Notes: generated from the sequence alone by a model not told the origin. Shown: positions 9,198-18,138, counted from the stretch's first letter. The stretch: DNA of 64,000 bases from Candidatus Dadabacteria bacterium (GCA_022822065.1 JAJECI010000003.1:62001-126000); one strand, 5' to 3'. Translations and numbers: made by a program.

Positions 9198-9980
9198 ATG
9201 AAAGCTATAATACTTGCAGCGGGCAGGGGAACTAGGTTATATCCCTACACTCATGACAAGCCCAAGTGTCTTCTTGATATTGGCAACATATCCATACTTG
9301 AACACCAGATAAATCTTATAAGGGACTGCGGCATAAACGAAGTCGTGATCGTCGTGGGTTTTGGTTTTGAGAGGGTGGAAGACTTCCTAAGAAGCTATGA
9401 TGGCTTGGGAATGAGAATAAACACCCTTTACAACCCGTTCTACCAATCTACAAACAGTCTCGTGTCTCTCTGGATAGCTAGAAGCGAATTTGACGAAGAT
9501 TTAGTGGTCATGAACGGGGACGATGTGTACGAGATAGGTGTTTTGGACAAGGCGCTTGCGGTCAGGGATGAAAAAATCTGTCTTCCCATAAAAAAGAGAC
9601 CTCGCTATGAGAGGGAGGACATGAAAGTTGTTGTCAACGACAGCAGAATCACGAAGATCAGCAAGGAGATATCAAACGCCGAGACCTCCGCCGAATCGGT
9701 CGGCATAAGAGTGTTCAGGGATACGGGAGTTGAATTGCTCAAAAGGGCGGTTGAGGAAGAGATGAGGAATCCCGGTGCCGAAGGGAAATGGTACATTTCC
9801 TCAATACACAGGCTTATAAACAAGGGGTATAAAATCAAGCCCCTCGATATAGGCGAACTTTACTGGATGGATGTCGACTGTCCGCTGGATCTTTTCAGGG
9901 CGAGAAAACAGGCTGACAGATTCTTGAAAAAGGACTACCGTGCCCCAAATTTTCTGAGAGTTGTCGACTCCTCTGAATAA
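9198..9980 (+). CDS. sugar/inositol/choline-phosphate nucleotidyltransferase
   Basis: A 260-residue GT-A nucleotidyltransferase. The NTP-binding signature AIILAAGRGTRLYPYTHDKP plus the KCLLDIG lysine is intact, with a metal-site VVMNGDDVYE near 111-120, and a C-terminal segment GKWYISSIHRLINKG, then GELYWMDVDCPLDLFRAR. This last stretch is typical of the subgroup making CDP-choline or CDP-inositol from the phosphate. The next gene, seven bases on, encodes a CDP-alcohol phosphatidyltransferase, so it probably supplies the CDP-activated head group (inference). Substrate is not certain. Confidence 0.8.
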   Translation: MKAIILAAGRGTRLYPYTHDKPKCLLDIGNISILEHQINLIRDCGINEVVIVVGFGFERVEDFLRSYDGLGMRINTLYNPFYQSTNSLVSLWIARSEFDEDLVVMNGDDVYEIGVLDKALAVRDEKICLPIKKRPRYEREDMKVVVNDSRITKISKEISNAETSAESVGIRVFRDTGVELLKRAVEEEMRNPGAEGKWYISSIHRLINKGYKIKPLDIGELYWMDVDCPLDLFRARKQADRFLKKDYRAPNFLRVVDSSE

Positions 9981-9986
9981 TCTGCC

Positions 9987-11339
9987 ATGAAAGATGCTAT
10001 TGTACTTTGTTCTGGCACAGGAACAAATGGCGAGGATCTATCCAAATTCCCAAGCAAATCGATAGCGCAAGTTCCTCAACTCAAAAGAATCATAATAAAT
10101 TGCCAACGTGTCGGAACCGAGCAGTTTCATATAATTACCGACAACGCGGGTCTTCTTAAAAACCTTCTTATTGATGACCCGAGAATCACATCGGACATAA
10201 ACTGGGTCCTACCTGGAGGGTCGGTGTCGATAGATTCGGGAAGGGTTCTTATTTTAGAATCCTCTCTGGTTGTCACAAACTCCGATTCCCTTGAAAAATT
10301 CGTTCGTGATTCATCTGATTGCCGCGAGGATGAATTTTCCGTGCTTGTTAACCAGGACGCTGATCCTGTTGTTGGCACAGACGGGGAAACCGGTTACGTA
10401 AACAAGTATTTCGGTGGAGGAAGCAGTGTTTTTGGCGCTTTCTCCGTCAATTTCACAGAAGTTGGATCCGTGCTTTCGGCTTCCGGACTCGATACCTGGC
10501 TTGGTGACGAGGCTACGCGGAACCGCATGAGGATCTTCGGTGCCGACAGCGGGTATTGGTACCGTCTTTCGGATACCAAAGAATCTCGAAAAGAAGCGGA
10601 AAGAATCATTTTTTCTCACGTAGGTAAAACGGCCACCGGATGGATAGCCAGAAATATAAACGGCCGGATGTCTCTTCCTTTGAGCAAGCTCCTGATAAGA
10701 ACATCTCTTACGCCTAACGCTGTTAGCGTTCTGATTAACCTGATAGGAGTGCTCTGCGGGCCGTTTTACGCCCTTGGTTATCCGGTGCTCGGAGCTCTTT
10801 TCATGCAGGCGGCAACTGTTTTGGACAGGTGTGACGGGGAAGTTGCGAGAATAAAGCTTATGGAGACGAAGAAGGGGCAGTGGGTTGATACCATAAGCGA
10901 CCAGTTCACAGTGCTTTCCTTCCTGATCGGAGTTCCCGTTGGGTATTATCTTCAGACCGGAAGCACCGTTGCGGTGATCCTCGGAAGCTATAACATCATT
11001 ATTTTCATCCTGTTTCTGATATGGTCGTTTTACTTTTTGATAAAGTACACGAATTCCGGCAGTCTGGTTGCGTATTTTGAAGTCGACAAGCATATCAATC
11101 CCGAGGAGCTTTCCCTCCCAAGGAAACTGCTTGCCCGTCTTCGCTTTTTGGGGAGAAGAAATTATTATTCGGCCGCATTGGTTCTCATAGCGATAATCGG
11201 AGGAAATTCCCTAGTTCTTTTCGCCACGTCTTTTACTCTTACTCTGTTTTTGATACATCAGCTTGAAGATGTTGTGAGAATCCTCCGCATTGGAGGAAAG
11301 CCCGAGGAAGTTCTTCAAAAAGAAACGGAACAGGGCTAA
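9987..11339 (+). CDS. fused nucleotidyltransferase-like / CDP-alcohol phosphatidyltransferase
   Basis: 450 residues. Residues about 1-215 resemble a nucleotidyltransferase fold but the signature loop is degenerate (LCSGTGTNGEDLSKFPSKSI instead of LAAGxGxR...K). Residues about 235-440 form a membrane domain with several hydrophobic helices and a perfect CDP-alcohol phosphatidyltransferase motif D-x2-DG-x2-AR-x8-G-x3-D-x3-D beginning at Asp280 (DRCDGEVAR). The two-part layout matches the bifunctional inositol-phosphate cytidylyltransferase / di-myo-inositol-phosphate-phosphate synthase family. It follows the intact nucleotidyltransferase by six bases. The product may be an inositol phosphodiester or an inositol phospholipid; the sequence does not decide. 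Confidence 0.78.
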   Translation: MKDAIVLCSGTGTNGEDLSKFPSKSIAQVPQLKRIIINCQRVGTEQFHIITDNAGLLKNLLIDDPRITSDINWVLPGGSVSIDSGRVLILESSLVVTNSDSLEKFVRDSSDCREDEFSVLVNQDADPVVGTDGETGYVNKYFGGGSSVFGAFSVNFTEVGSVLSASGLDTWLGDEATRNRMRIFGADSGYWYRLSDTKESRKEAERIIFSHVGKTATGWIARNINGRMSLPLSKLLIRTSLTPNAVSVLINLIGVLCGPFYALGYPVLGALFMQAATVLDRCDGEVARIKLMETKKGQWVDTISDQFTVLSFLIGVPVGYYLQTGSTVAVILGSYNIIIFILFLIWSFYFLIKYTNSGSLVAYFEVDKHINPEELSLPRKLLARLRFLGRRNYYSAALVLIAIIGGNSLVLFATSFTLTLFLIHQLEDVVRILRIGGKPEEVLQKETEQG

Positions 11340-11501
11340 GACGGCAATACCTGCCAGTTACCAAACAGGGTCACAGAACATTTTTGAACTGCTACCGCGG
11401 CAGCTATCTGGAGTTTCTGTGGAATTTTATCAGACAGAAAGAGAGAAGGCTCAAGACGCTTCCCCAGGAGATGAACATGAAGAGTGCAGCGGCGAAATCC
11501 A

Positions 11502-13058
11502 TTATCTTTTTCTCCTACCGGCAATGTAAACCATAGCTAAAAGGAAAACAAACAACCCCACAATATAAAACCTGGCGAACCAGATATTCCAACCGGTCTC
11601 TCCGATTACCGAGGGCAGGGTGCTGTATCCCCACCATGATATGAGAATCAGAAGGAAAAACGGTGTCAGATATTTCAGAATGTAGTAAAAAACCCGCGGC
11701 GCCTGTATAAATCCCCCCGAATTTATCTCGTTCCAGGCTCTGTCGGCCCCGAATATCCACATGAACATTACTATTTCAATGAATCCGAATACGACGAGCA
11801 TTATGGTGCCGGCCCAGAAATCCCATTCGTCAAGGACCTGACTTACCAGTATTACCGGCAGGACGCTCACGATTATTATCAGCATGGTGTATACGACAGC
11901 TCTTTGCCTCGAGATGCCGAATTCATCCTGAAGGAAAGTTACTACGGGATATGCTATGGCTACGGACGAGGTCATGCCGGCGAAAAACAGGAGAAAAAAC
12001 CACAGAAATCCGAAGATTCTGCCCGCCTCAACCCCTCCTAGGCTTCCCGAAATGCTGCCGAACACCGCGGGGAGGCTTACGAATCCCAGGCTAAAGGCAC
12101 CTGATTGTGCTACGGTGACCACGCTTGCGACTCCGAAGAACGCCACTGCCGCCGGAATGGCTATAGAGCCCCCGAGAACTATCTCCACCGTTTCGTTAAG
12201 GGTTGCCGAAGTCAGGCCGCTTAGGGTTACGTCATCATCGGTCTTTATGTAGGATGCGTACGCAACTATTGCTCCGAAAGCCAGACTCAGGGTGAAGAAA
12301 ATCTGCCCGGCCGCCGCTATCCATACTTTCGGGTTTTTAAGGGCTTCAAAGTCGGGATTCCAGAGAAAGTTAAGTCCCTCCATCGCGGTTCCGTGATCAG
12401 TTTTGAGCGTCAGAGTCTTTACTACGAGTATTATCGCCAGAACGAATAGCATGGGGAGGGCATACTTGACGAATATCTCTATGCCTCCCGATATTCCTTT
12501 CAACATGATGTAGAAATTTGCGGCGATTGTGATTACAAAGGCGGTAATAGCCATTTTGGAAGGGGTGAGGAACACCCCGTCTCCCACACCGAGATAATTG
12601 GCAAGAAAGCTGCTGTAGGGTTTTACGTACTCCGCGGCGTTTGAAACCGACCCCGGATCAAGACTGGGATTGCTTCCCAAGAGAAAGTGCAAGGCATATC
12701 CCAAAGTCCAGGATTCAATGTAAACGTAGTAAATTGTTACGACAAGGGGTACCCAGAGCCCTATAACGCCAAGGGTTCTGGAAACGGGGCTTTTCCAGAA
12801 AAGATTGAATATCGCGGGGGTTGTTCCGTGCCCGCGAGACCCTCCATATCTTCCCATTCCCCATTCCATCCACATGATCGGAATTCCTATCAGGACGAAT
12901 GCTATGAAATAGGGAATCATAAAAGCGCCGCCGCCGTTTTCCGCGGCCTGCGTTGGAAATCTAAGAAAGTTACCGAGGCCTATGGCGTTACCCGCCATGG
13001 CTAATATAAGGCCTGTCTTGGTCGCCCAGGCGTCCCTATTGTTAGAACCGTTTTTCAT
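11502..13058 (-). CDS. sodium-dependent transporter, SNF/NSS family
   Basis: 518 residues with about 12 membrane helices. The NSS signature is at the N-terminus: [20 protein letters not shown] then [20 protein letters not shown], the unwound TM1 sodium/substrate site, followed by [16 protein letters not shown]. Such proteins import amino acids or related compounds with Na+. Substrate cannot be predicted. Monocistronic by appearance: it is divergent from the dksA-like gene and convergent with the CDP-alcohol gene, from which 162 bases without visible features separate it. Confidence 0.9.
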   Translation of the reverse strand: MKNGSNNRDAWATKTGLILAMAGNAIGLGNFLRFPTQAAENGGGAFMIPYFIAFVLIGIPIMWMEWGMGRYGGSRGHGTTPAIFNLFWKSPVSRTLGVIGLWVPLVVTIYYVYIESWTLGYALHFLLGSNPSLDPGSVSNAAEYVKPYSSFLANYLGVGDGVFLTPSKMAITAFVITIAANFYIMLKGISGGIEIFVKYALPMLFVLAIILVVKTLTLKTDHGTAMEGLNFLWNPDFEALKNPKVWIAAAGQIFFTLSLAFGAIVAYASYIKTDDDVTLSGLTSATLNETVEIVLGGSIAIPAAVAFFGVASVVTVAQSGAFSLGFVSLPAVFGSISGSLGGVEAGRIFGFLWFFLLFFAGMTSSVAIAYPVVTFLQDEFGISRQRAVVYTMLIIIVSVLPVILVSQVLDEWDFWAGTIMLVVFGFIEIVMFMWIFGADRAWNEINSGGFIQAPRVFYYILKYLTPFFLLILISWWGYSTLPSVIGETGWNIWFARFYIVGLFVFLLAMVYIAGRRKR

Positions 13059-13150
13059 TTCGGAAGGGTCAGAATCAAGGAAAATTATATTATCACCGAG
13101 GCGGGGAATATGACAAGATAATAACCCCTATCTCCTAGCAATAACCGGTA

Positions 13151-13178
13151 TTGACAAAAAGAATAATAATTTTATCTT
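13151..13178 (+). promoter_or_regulatory. sigma-70 promoter of the dksA-like gene
   Basis: Perfect -35 TTGACA (13151-13156), 16-base A/T-rich spacer, -10 TATCTT (13173-13178). The predicted transcription start near 13185 is 39 bases before the GTG start at 13224. Confidence 0.6.
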
Positions 13179-13223
13179 AATTCACCTTGAAAAATCTAGA
13201 CTTTGATCAGCAGAGGAGTCATC

Positions 13224-13682
13224 GTGCCCAGAGTAAAGAAGGAAAAACCTGAAAAAAAGACCTCGAAGAAAAGTTCTTCTGCGGCGACCGGCGCAAAGGC
13301 TAAGTCGAGGAGAACCAACCCCAGAAAATATACCAAGAAGTTCCTTAACCAGATGACTGCAATGCTTAAAGAGATGAGAAAGGAACTACTTGAAGATGTA
13401 ACCCGATCAATTAAAGAGGAATCGGATCATCTGCGTTTCAATGTCGGAGATTTTTATGATCACGCATCCGAAGACAGGCAGAGAGAACTTGCCCTTACTC
13501 TTTCGAACAGAGAGCGCAGCAAACTGCATCAGATAGATGATGCCCTAAAGAGGATTGAAAAAGGGGAGTATGGTTTCTGCGAGGTTACAGGGGAAAAAAT
13601 AGGGGAAGAGAGGCTCATGGTCATGCCCTTTACGAAACTGAGTGTCGAAGCTCAGGAAGAAATCGAAAGGGGAGATTACTGA
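13224..13682 (+). CDS. DksA/TraR-family protein lacking the zinc-finger cysteines
   Basis: 152 residues: a basic, Lys/Ser-rich N-terminus (to about 45), a coiled-coil region (about 46-110) and the C-terminal DksA/TraR globular motif IEKGEYGFCEVTGEKIGEER, about 109-128, then LMVMPFTKLSVEAQEEIERG. DksA proteins act in the RNA polymerase secondary channel with ppGpp. The usual four Cys ligands are reduced to one (CEVT instead of CxxC; none in the second pair), as in zinc-independent DksA2-type paralogues. GTG at 13224 is chosen because AGAGGAG precedes it by five bases and the promoter fits; a TTG at 13203 lacks this. It overlaps the mtnA stop by seven bases. Confidence 0.85.
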   Translation: MPRVKKEKPEKKTSKKSSSAATGAKAKSRRTNPRKYTKKFLNQMTAMLKEMRKELLEDVTRSIKEESDHLRFNVGDFYDHASEDRQRELALTLSNRERSKLHQIDDALKRIEKGEYGFCEVTGEKIGEERLMVMPFTKLSVEAQEEIERGDY

Positions 13683-14725
13683 TCCTTCTTCTTAAGTCTG
13701 CCGAGAGATTTCGTGTAGGGTTTTTTAAACAGCCCGACTTCAGTTATCAGGCATTCGATATTCTCGGCCGGTGTAATGTCAAAAGCGGGGTTGATTGCGG
13801 CAACTTCCGCACTTATTCGTTTCCCGTCTATGTGCGTTACTTCTTCGGGTTCCCGTTGCTCAATTATAATATCCTCTCCGCTTAAGCATTCGGTATCTAT
13901 GGTTGAAGTGGGGGCCGCTACGTAAAAGGGAATGCCGTGATGCTTAGCCAGGACGGACAGGGAATAGGTTCCTATCTTGTTTGCCGTATCTCCATTTGAA
14001 GCTACCCTGTCAGCTCCGACCACGACCGAATTCACGATCCCCTTACTCATCAGATGCCCGGCCATGCTGTCGGTTATCAAACGGACCGGGATTCCATCCC
14101 GCTCAAGCTCCCACGTAGTGAGCCTTGCTCCTTGGAGAACGGGTCTTGTCTCCGATGATATTACGCTTATATTCTTGCCTTGGCTAAAGGCTGACCTTAT
14201 TACGCCTAAAGCTGTTCCATAACCGGCGGTAGCAAGTCCTCCGGCGTTGCAGTGCGTGAGGATGACGGAGTTTTCTCTTATGAGCTTGGATCCGTTTTCC
14301 CCGATCTGCATGCATGTTCTAAGGTCTTCTTTCTGTATGTTAATTGCCTCGGTTATGAGAAGATTCTTTATTTCTTCAACTTTTTTACCTCTGCACTTGG
14401 AAATCAGTCCGTTCATTCTGCCGATGGCCCAAAACAGATTTACGGCTGTCGGTCGCGTCAGGGCCAGGTGCTCCGATATGGCTTTCATGCGCTCTTCGAA
14501 ATCTTCGTAGGGGCAATCGTTTTTGATACCCGCGGCCCCGAGAGCCATTCCCATGGCGGCCGCTATTCCTATCGCCGGGGCTCCCCTGATAACCAGTTCC
14601 CTTATGCATTCGGCCACCTCTTCAAAAGAGGCGCATTCAACGTAAATTTCCTCCCCTGGAAGCTTTCTCTGGTCAATCATTAAAACCCTGTTGTTTTTCC
14701 ATTCTATAGTTTGAAAGGAGTTCAT
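13676..14725 (-). CDS. mtnA: S-methyl-5-thioribose-1-phosphate isomerase
   Basis: Methionine salvage: converts methylthioribose-1-phosphate to methylthioribulose-1-phosphate. The 349-residue protein has the family signatures RGAPAIGIAAAMGMALGA, THCNAGGLATAGYGTALGVI with the catalytic Cys, and VVGADRVASNGDTANKIGTY with the catalytic Asp. I take ATG at 14725 (MNSFQTIEWKNNRVLMIDQR), which matches family N-termini and makes an ATGA overlap with the prmA stop; a longer frame from 14773 would overlap prmA by about 50 bases. No other methionine-salvage gene is in the window. Confidence 0.92.
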   Translation of the reverse strand: MNSFQTIEWKNNRVLMIDQRKLPGEEIYVECASFEEVAECIRELVIRGAPAIGIAAAMGMALGAAGIKNDCPYEDFEERMKAISEHLALTRPTAVNLFWAIGRMNGLISKCRGKKVEEIKNLLITEAINIQKEDLRTCMQIGENGSKLIRENSVILTHCNAGGLATAGYGTALGVIRSAFSQGKNISVISSETRPVLQGARLTTWELERDGIPVRLITDSMAGHLMSKGIVNSVVVGADRVASNGDTANKIGTYSLSVLAKHHGIPFYVAAPTSTIDTECLSGEDIIIEQREPEEVTHIDGKRISAEVAAINPAFDITPAENIECLITEVGLFKKPYTKSLGRLKKKDQ

Positions 14726-15609
14726 TCTGCGGGCTTCCTCGTTTTCTTTAACCTCAGGAGCAGTCCGGCCCATCCGCCTTCGATCTTCTCGCTGACAATA
14801 TCATAACCCGAGTTTCCGTAAATTTCGGCCACTTCGCCTTTCTCGTTTGCCTGTATTCCGGACACTATAAGATGTCCTAAAGGGAGAAGTCTCTCTTTCA
14901 GACTCTCCTTTATTGAGATAAGAGTATCCTTGGATGTGTTGGAAACAACTACGTCGAATTTTTTCCGTGTGCAGTCCGCAGAACCACACCAGACTTTTAC
15001 CTTGTCGGAAGTTGCGTTTCTTGCGGAATTCGAGATGGTTTCTTTTGCGGCCTTGAAATCAATATCTGCGCAAAACGAGATGCATGCCCCCAGTTTGATT
15101 GAGCAGATGCCCAGAATGCCGCTCCCGCACCCCACGTCAAAAACGGAACACCCGGGGGATTTTTCGATAATTTCATCCAGATAATTTACGCATATTCTTG
15201 TTGTCTCGTGATGTCCCGTGCCAAAAGCGTTTCCCGGATTTATTTCAACTACCTTGGTTCCCCGCTCCGCCTTGTATTGTTTTTCCCATGGGGGTTTGAT
15301 AATTATCCGACGACTCGCCCTTACCGGTTTCAGATAGGATTTCCAACCTTCCCAGTCCGCTTGATTGATGTGTCGGGTGGTGAACCGCACCGCCTCGGCG
15401 TTTTCGCCAAAAAGCGTGGAGAACTCCCTTACGGCTGTTATGATTCCCGCAGTGTCCGTTTCTTCCTTAAAATACGCATGAATTAACGGTTCTCCGTGTT
15501 CTCTTTGCTCCTCGCTTACGGCTCCGGCCCCAAGACCCAGGAGCAGATCCGAAACAAGTGCAGGCATTTCCCCTGGCAACTCAATCGTAAGTCTCTTCAT
15601 TCTTTCCAT
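14722..15609 (-). CDS. prmA: ribosomal protein L11 methyltransferase
   Basis: SAM-dependent methylation of ribosomal protein L11. The 295-residue protein has the PrmA substrate-linker segment IKPPWEKQY, the motif NPGNAFGTGHHETTRICVNY (about 122-141) and SAM motif I SVFDVGCGSGILGI (about 156-169). The usual ANILA-type motif IV is altered here to VVSNTSKDTLIS, keeping the Asn only. The start could be Met1 or Met4; neither has a clear ribosome site. Translationally coupled to mtnA downstream. Confidence 0.88.
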   Translation of the reverse strand: MERMKRLTIELPGEMPALVSDLLLGLGAGAVSEEQREHGEPLIHAYFKEETDTAGIITAVREFSTLFGENAEAVRFTTRHINQADWEGWKSYLKPVRASRRIIIKPPWEKQYKAERGTKVVEINPGNAFGTGHHETTRICVNYLDEIIEKSPGCSVFDVGCGSGILGICSIKLGACISFCADIDFKAAKETISNSARNATSDKVKVWCGSADCTRKKFDVVVSNTSKDTLISIKESLKERLLPLGHLIVSGIQANEKGEVAEIYGNSGYDIVSEKIEGGWAGLLLRLKKTRKPAE

Positions 15610-15681
15610 GGCGGATAATTAATTATATTTGTCGCGCTTCGTCAAATTTACAAAAAAGTGAGGATATATATAATATTCCTC

Positions 15682-16041
15682 ATGAAGGCAGAAACCAGGG
15701 AGACGGTAAGAACCATCCTGATTCAGAAGATGTCCGATATACTGGGCATTGCCTATGATACTGTTGATAGGATGAGCAAGGGGTCCAATTCTTTCCCAGA
15801 CCCGCTTGACAGGGCGCTGTCCGAGTCAAACAGGGTTCTTGAACTTCGGGAGAGGGACAGGGAGAGAAAACTGCTTCGAAAAATACGCGACGCGCTCGCG
15901 AGGCTTGAGAATGGTTCTTACGGAATCTGTGAGGTGTGTGAAGAGGAGATCTCGGAGCAAAGGCTGATTGCAAGACCGGAGACTACTCTTTGCATAGAAT
16001 GCAAGGAAGAACAGGAAGATATTGAAAAGAAATTCGGCTAG
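15682..16041 (+). CDS. DksA/TraR-family zinc-finger transcription regulator
   Basis: 119 residues from ATG 15682 (MKAETRETVRTILIQKMSD); the frame is open to GTG 15658. Helical/coiled-coil region (about 1-70) then the complete C4 zinc finger LENGSYGICEVCEEEISEQR, with the second cysteine pair in TTLCIECKEEQ (Cys about 83, 86, 104, 107). It differs from the paralogue 2.4 kb upstream by retaining all four cysteines. Its GAGG is 20 bases from the ATG, so the initiation site is unclear. It probably modulates RNA polymerase together with ppGpp or as a DksA-like factor. Confidence 0.85.
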   Translation: MKAETRETVRTILIQKMSDILGIAYDTVDRMSKGSNSFPDPLDRALSESNRVLELRERDRERKLLRKIRDALARLENGSYGICEVCEEEISEQRLIARPETTLCIECKEEQEDIEKKFG

Positions 16042-16044
16042 TTC

Positions 16045-16509
16045 TTAGTTGTCAAGAATCATAGTTCCGCTGAGCAAGTTAAGCATAGACTCCTTGGTTA
16101 TTCTCCACTCTCCCAAGACCTTCGATAAATTAATAACCTCTCTGGCTTTATATGTCATTGAATAACTATCTATCTTTACGTCAATCGAAGAGAGCATCAT
16201 CACCCTTGCGTCTGCTCCGTTGATGTATATGTACCTTTCGGATTCACCGAACGATACCGTGTCAATGATGGATACGTGATCCCTGAACCTGCTTACCAGC
16301 TTGTGCTTGTCAAATACTCCTTCCCCTGAAGTTGCCCTGTAGTCTTCGTGTATGCACTCAGAATATATTTCAGGGTCTTTTAGCTCAAAGGCGCTGGTCC
16401 TTTTGTCCAAAAGTAGATTTATCTTCTTCTTCTCTTCATCAGAAGACCCGCAGGAGGCGAGAAAGATAATCGCAACCAGATATGCAAGCAGCTTGTATGC
16501 GGTAACCAT
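16045..16509 (-). CDS. NTF2/SnoaL-like lipoprotein
   Basis: 154 residues with a lipoprotein signal (MVTAYKLLAYLVAIIFLASC, lipobox LASC, Cys20). The rest reads as a DUF4440/SnoaL-like cone fold: LLLDKRTSAFELKDPEIYSE, CIHEDYRATSGEGVFDKHKL, then strands ending GEWRITKESMLNLLSG. The function of such exported NTF2-like proteins is not known; binding of a small ligand is the common idea. It ends three bases from the convergent zinc-finger gene. Confidence 0.7.
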   Translation of the reverse strand: MVTAYKLLAYLVAIIFLASCGSSDEEKKKINLLLDKRTSAFELKDPEIYSECIHEDYRATSGEGVFDKHKLVSRFRDHVSIIDTVSFGESERYIYINGADARVMMLSSIDVKIDSYSMTYKAREVINLSKVLGEWRITKESMLNLLSGTMILDN

Positions 16510-16633
16510 GTCTGTTTTTTTTGGGTGGAATTACATCGTTTGATCAAGACGCGCGTTCCGGACCGATACGCACAGCGGCCCGGCAAATTATCGTATCGTT
16601 AAGTTCACGTGGCGAACTGCTTGCCCGCAGCTT

Positions 16634-16651
16634 AGGAGAAAGACTTCTCCT
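16634..16651. repeat. short hairpin just past the bamD stop
   Basis: AGGAGAA (16634-16640), loop AGAC, TTCTCCT (16645-16651): a perfect seven-base stem starting five bases after the minus-strand bamD stop. It has no T-run, so it may stabilise the mRNA end rather than act as an intrinsic terminator. Confidence 0.45.
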
Positions 16652-16655
16652 TCTG

Positions 16656-17342
16656 CTAGGATGACTGCTCGGATAATTTCTCCTCAGTCTCTCTGAGAAG
16701 CTTCCTGGCTTTTTCTGCGTATTCGGTGTCGGAGTAATTTTCAAGAACGTTTCTGTACCTTTCCGCCGCGGCCCCGTAGTTCTTCTTCTTCTGATAGAAT
16801 TTCCCTATGTAGATCTCTCTTTCCGCGAGCATTCTTCTGGCTTCCTCGATTTTATCCTGGACCTGCTCAGCGTACTGGGAGTCGGGGTAGGTTTTCTTGA
16901 GCAGCGTGAACCATTTTATTGACTGAAGCCGCTTAGAATGGTTTCTGTCCTTTCCCGCTTTCATTTTATAGTAGGAGAGTCCCAGGCGATACATTGCGTA
17001 ATCAAGTTCTTTATGACCCGGATGGTTCACTATGAAATTTTCGTATTCCTCAGCGGCCAGAGTGTATTCCTTTTTCTTAAAATAGACATCACCGCTTCTG
17101 AGTTCGGCCAGTGCGGCGTACTTGGTATAGGGATAGCGGATCTGTATTTCCTTGAGGATGTCGAATACTTTATCGTAATTTGTTCCGCCGAAAATCCAGG
17201 GAAAACCACCTTCCTTGTTAAGTTCTTCAAGAATTTCGTCGTTAAGTTGCTCCGCTGTTCCTTCGTAAATCGCCTGCTTTCCCCCGCAGGAGAGCGTAAG
17301 GAGCAGGGCGATAGTTACTAATAATTTTCCTGGGTTTTTCAT
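16656..17342 (-). CDS. bamD: outer membrane assembly lipoprotein BamD
   Basis: Component of the BAM complex that inserts beta-barrels. 228 residues from ATG 17342 (MKNPGKLLVTIALLLTLSC, lipobox LTLSC), chosen over an open extension to 17450 because it begins a proper lipoprotein signal. Then about four to five TPR-type repeats: NYDKVFDILKEIQIRYPYTK, KKEYTLAAEEYENFIVNHPG, then YRLGLSYY, SIKWFTLLKKTYPDSQYAEQ and KKNYGAAAERYRNVLENYSD. This spacing is typical of BamD/ComL (YfiO). Shares the minus strand with the upstream UPF0173 gene, 76 bases apart. Confidence 0.88.
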   Translation of the reverse strand: MKNPGKLLVTIALLLTLSCGGKQAIYEGTAEQLNDEILEELNKEGGFPWIFGGTNYDKVFDILKEIQIRYPYTKYAALAELRSGDVYFKKKEYTLAAEEYENFIVNHPGHKELDYAMYRLGLSYYKMKAGKDRNHSKRLQSIKWFTLLKKTYPDSQYAEQVQDKIEEARRMLAEREIYIGKFYQKKKNYGAAAERYRNVLENYSDTEYAEKARKLLRETEEKLSEQSS

Positions 17343-17418
17343 AGCTCTGTTTTGTGGGGCCGTCTTTCTATGAGGACAAAGAAGCCCCTTTAGTTCTGAA
17401 GTAAGAGTTCTCTGCGAG

Positions 17419-18138
17419 TCATGTGATCTGCTGTCCCGGTTCCAAGGCAACCACGCTCAGCGAATCCATGTCCTTGGTCAGCGACTTCAGTTCATCCGGA
17501 GTTCCCACCAGAAGCGGAAAAGTTCCGTAGTGCATGGGGACGACCCATTCCACGTTAAGCAGCCTGCATGCGTATGATGCCTCAAGCGGAGACATCGTGA
17601 AGAGATCTCCGATGGGTAGCATTGCCAGCTGCGGTTTGTATATTTCCGATATAAGTTTCATGTCACCGAAGATGCTTGTATCTCCGGCGTGGTATATTGC
17701 GTAGTCGTTCTCAAACTTTATTACATAACCTACCGGCTCTCCGCCGTAGATAACCGTTCCGTCTTCCTCCTTAATGCTGCTGCTGTGCTGAGCGTGGGTT
17801 ACTGTGAACCTTATTCCGTCTATTACCACGCTGCCCCCTTTGTTGCACGGCATGCAGTTTTGAACTCCTTTTGAGCTCAGCCAGTCGCAGATCTCCCAGT
17901 TTGCCACCACTTTGGAATTATATTTGCTGCATAGAGGAATCACGTCACTTATGTGGTCAAAATGTCCGTGTGTGACTGCTATGATGTCAACATGACCGAC
18001 TTCACGGAGCTGTTCCGGACACGAAGGGTTCCCCTCAATCCACGGGTCTATCATCACCGTTTTGCCGGCGGGCGATTTTACTGAGAAAGTGGAATGTCCA
18101 AAGTAGGTTATTTCTATTCCATTATTCAGTATTTTCAT
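17419..18138 (-). CDS. UPF0173 metal-dependent hydrolase (metallo-beta-lactamase fold)
   Basis: 239 residues from ATG 18138 (MKILNNGIEITYFGHSTFSV), preceded by GGGG seven bases away; a longer frame from 18213 has no such site. Metal ligands are visible: VTHGHFDHISDV (HxHxDH, about 58-63), VTHAQHSSS, YHAGDTSIFGDM and the late His in VPMHYGTFPLL. This matches UPF0173/YtkL. The substrate is unknown. Family members are widely conserved cytosolic hydrolases. Confidence 0.88.
   Translation of the reverse strand: MKILNNGIEITYFGHSTFSVKSPAGKTVMIDPWIEGNPSCPEQLREVGHVDIIAVTHGHFDHISDVIPLCSKYNSKVVANWEICDWLSSKGVQNCMPCNKGGSVVIDGIRFTVTHAQHSSSIKEEDGTVIYGGEPVGYVIKFENDYAIYHAGDTSIFGDMKLISEIYKPQLAMLPIGDLFTMSPLEASYACRLLNVEWVVPMHYGTFPLLVGTPDELKSLTKDMDSLSVVALEPGQQIT

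Noticed and set aside
10311-11093. 260-codon minus-strand frame
   Set aside because: Opposite strand of the CDP-alcohol phosphatidyltransferase gene, whose motif is perfect; the antisense product looks random.
11340-11501. Small plus-strand frame (about 80 codons) overlapping the end of the CDP-alcohol gene
   Set aside because: It starts inside that gene in another frame, has no ribosome site and no protein-like pattern.
15660-15681. Hairpin GAGGA...TCCTC over the region before the zinc-finger DksA gene
   Set aside because: Only five bases pair with an A/T-rich loop of 12; it may hide the GAGG but the evidence is too weak to list.
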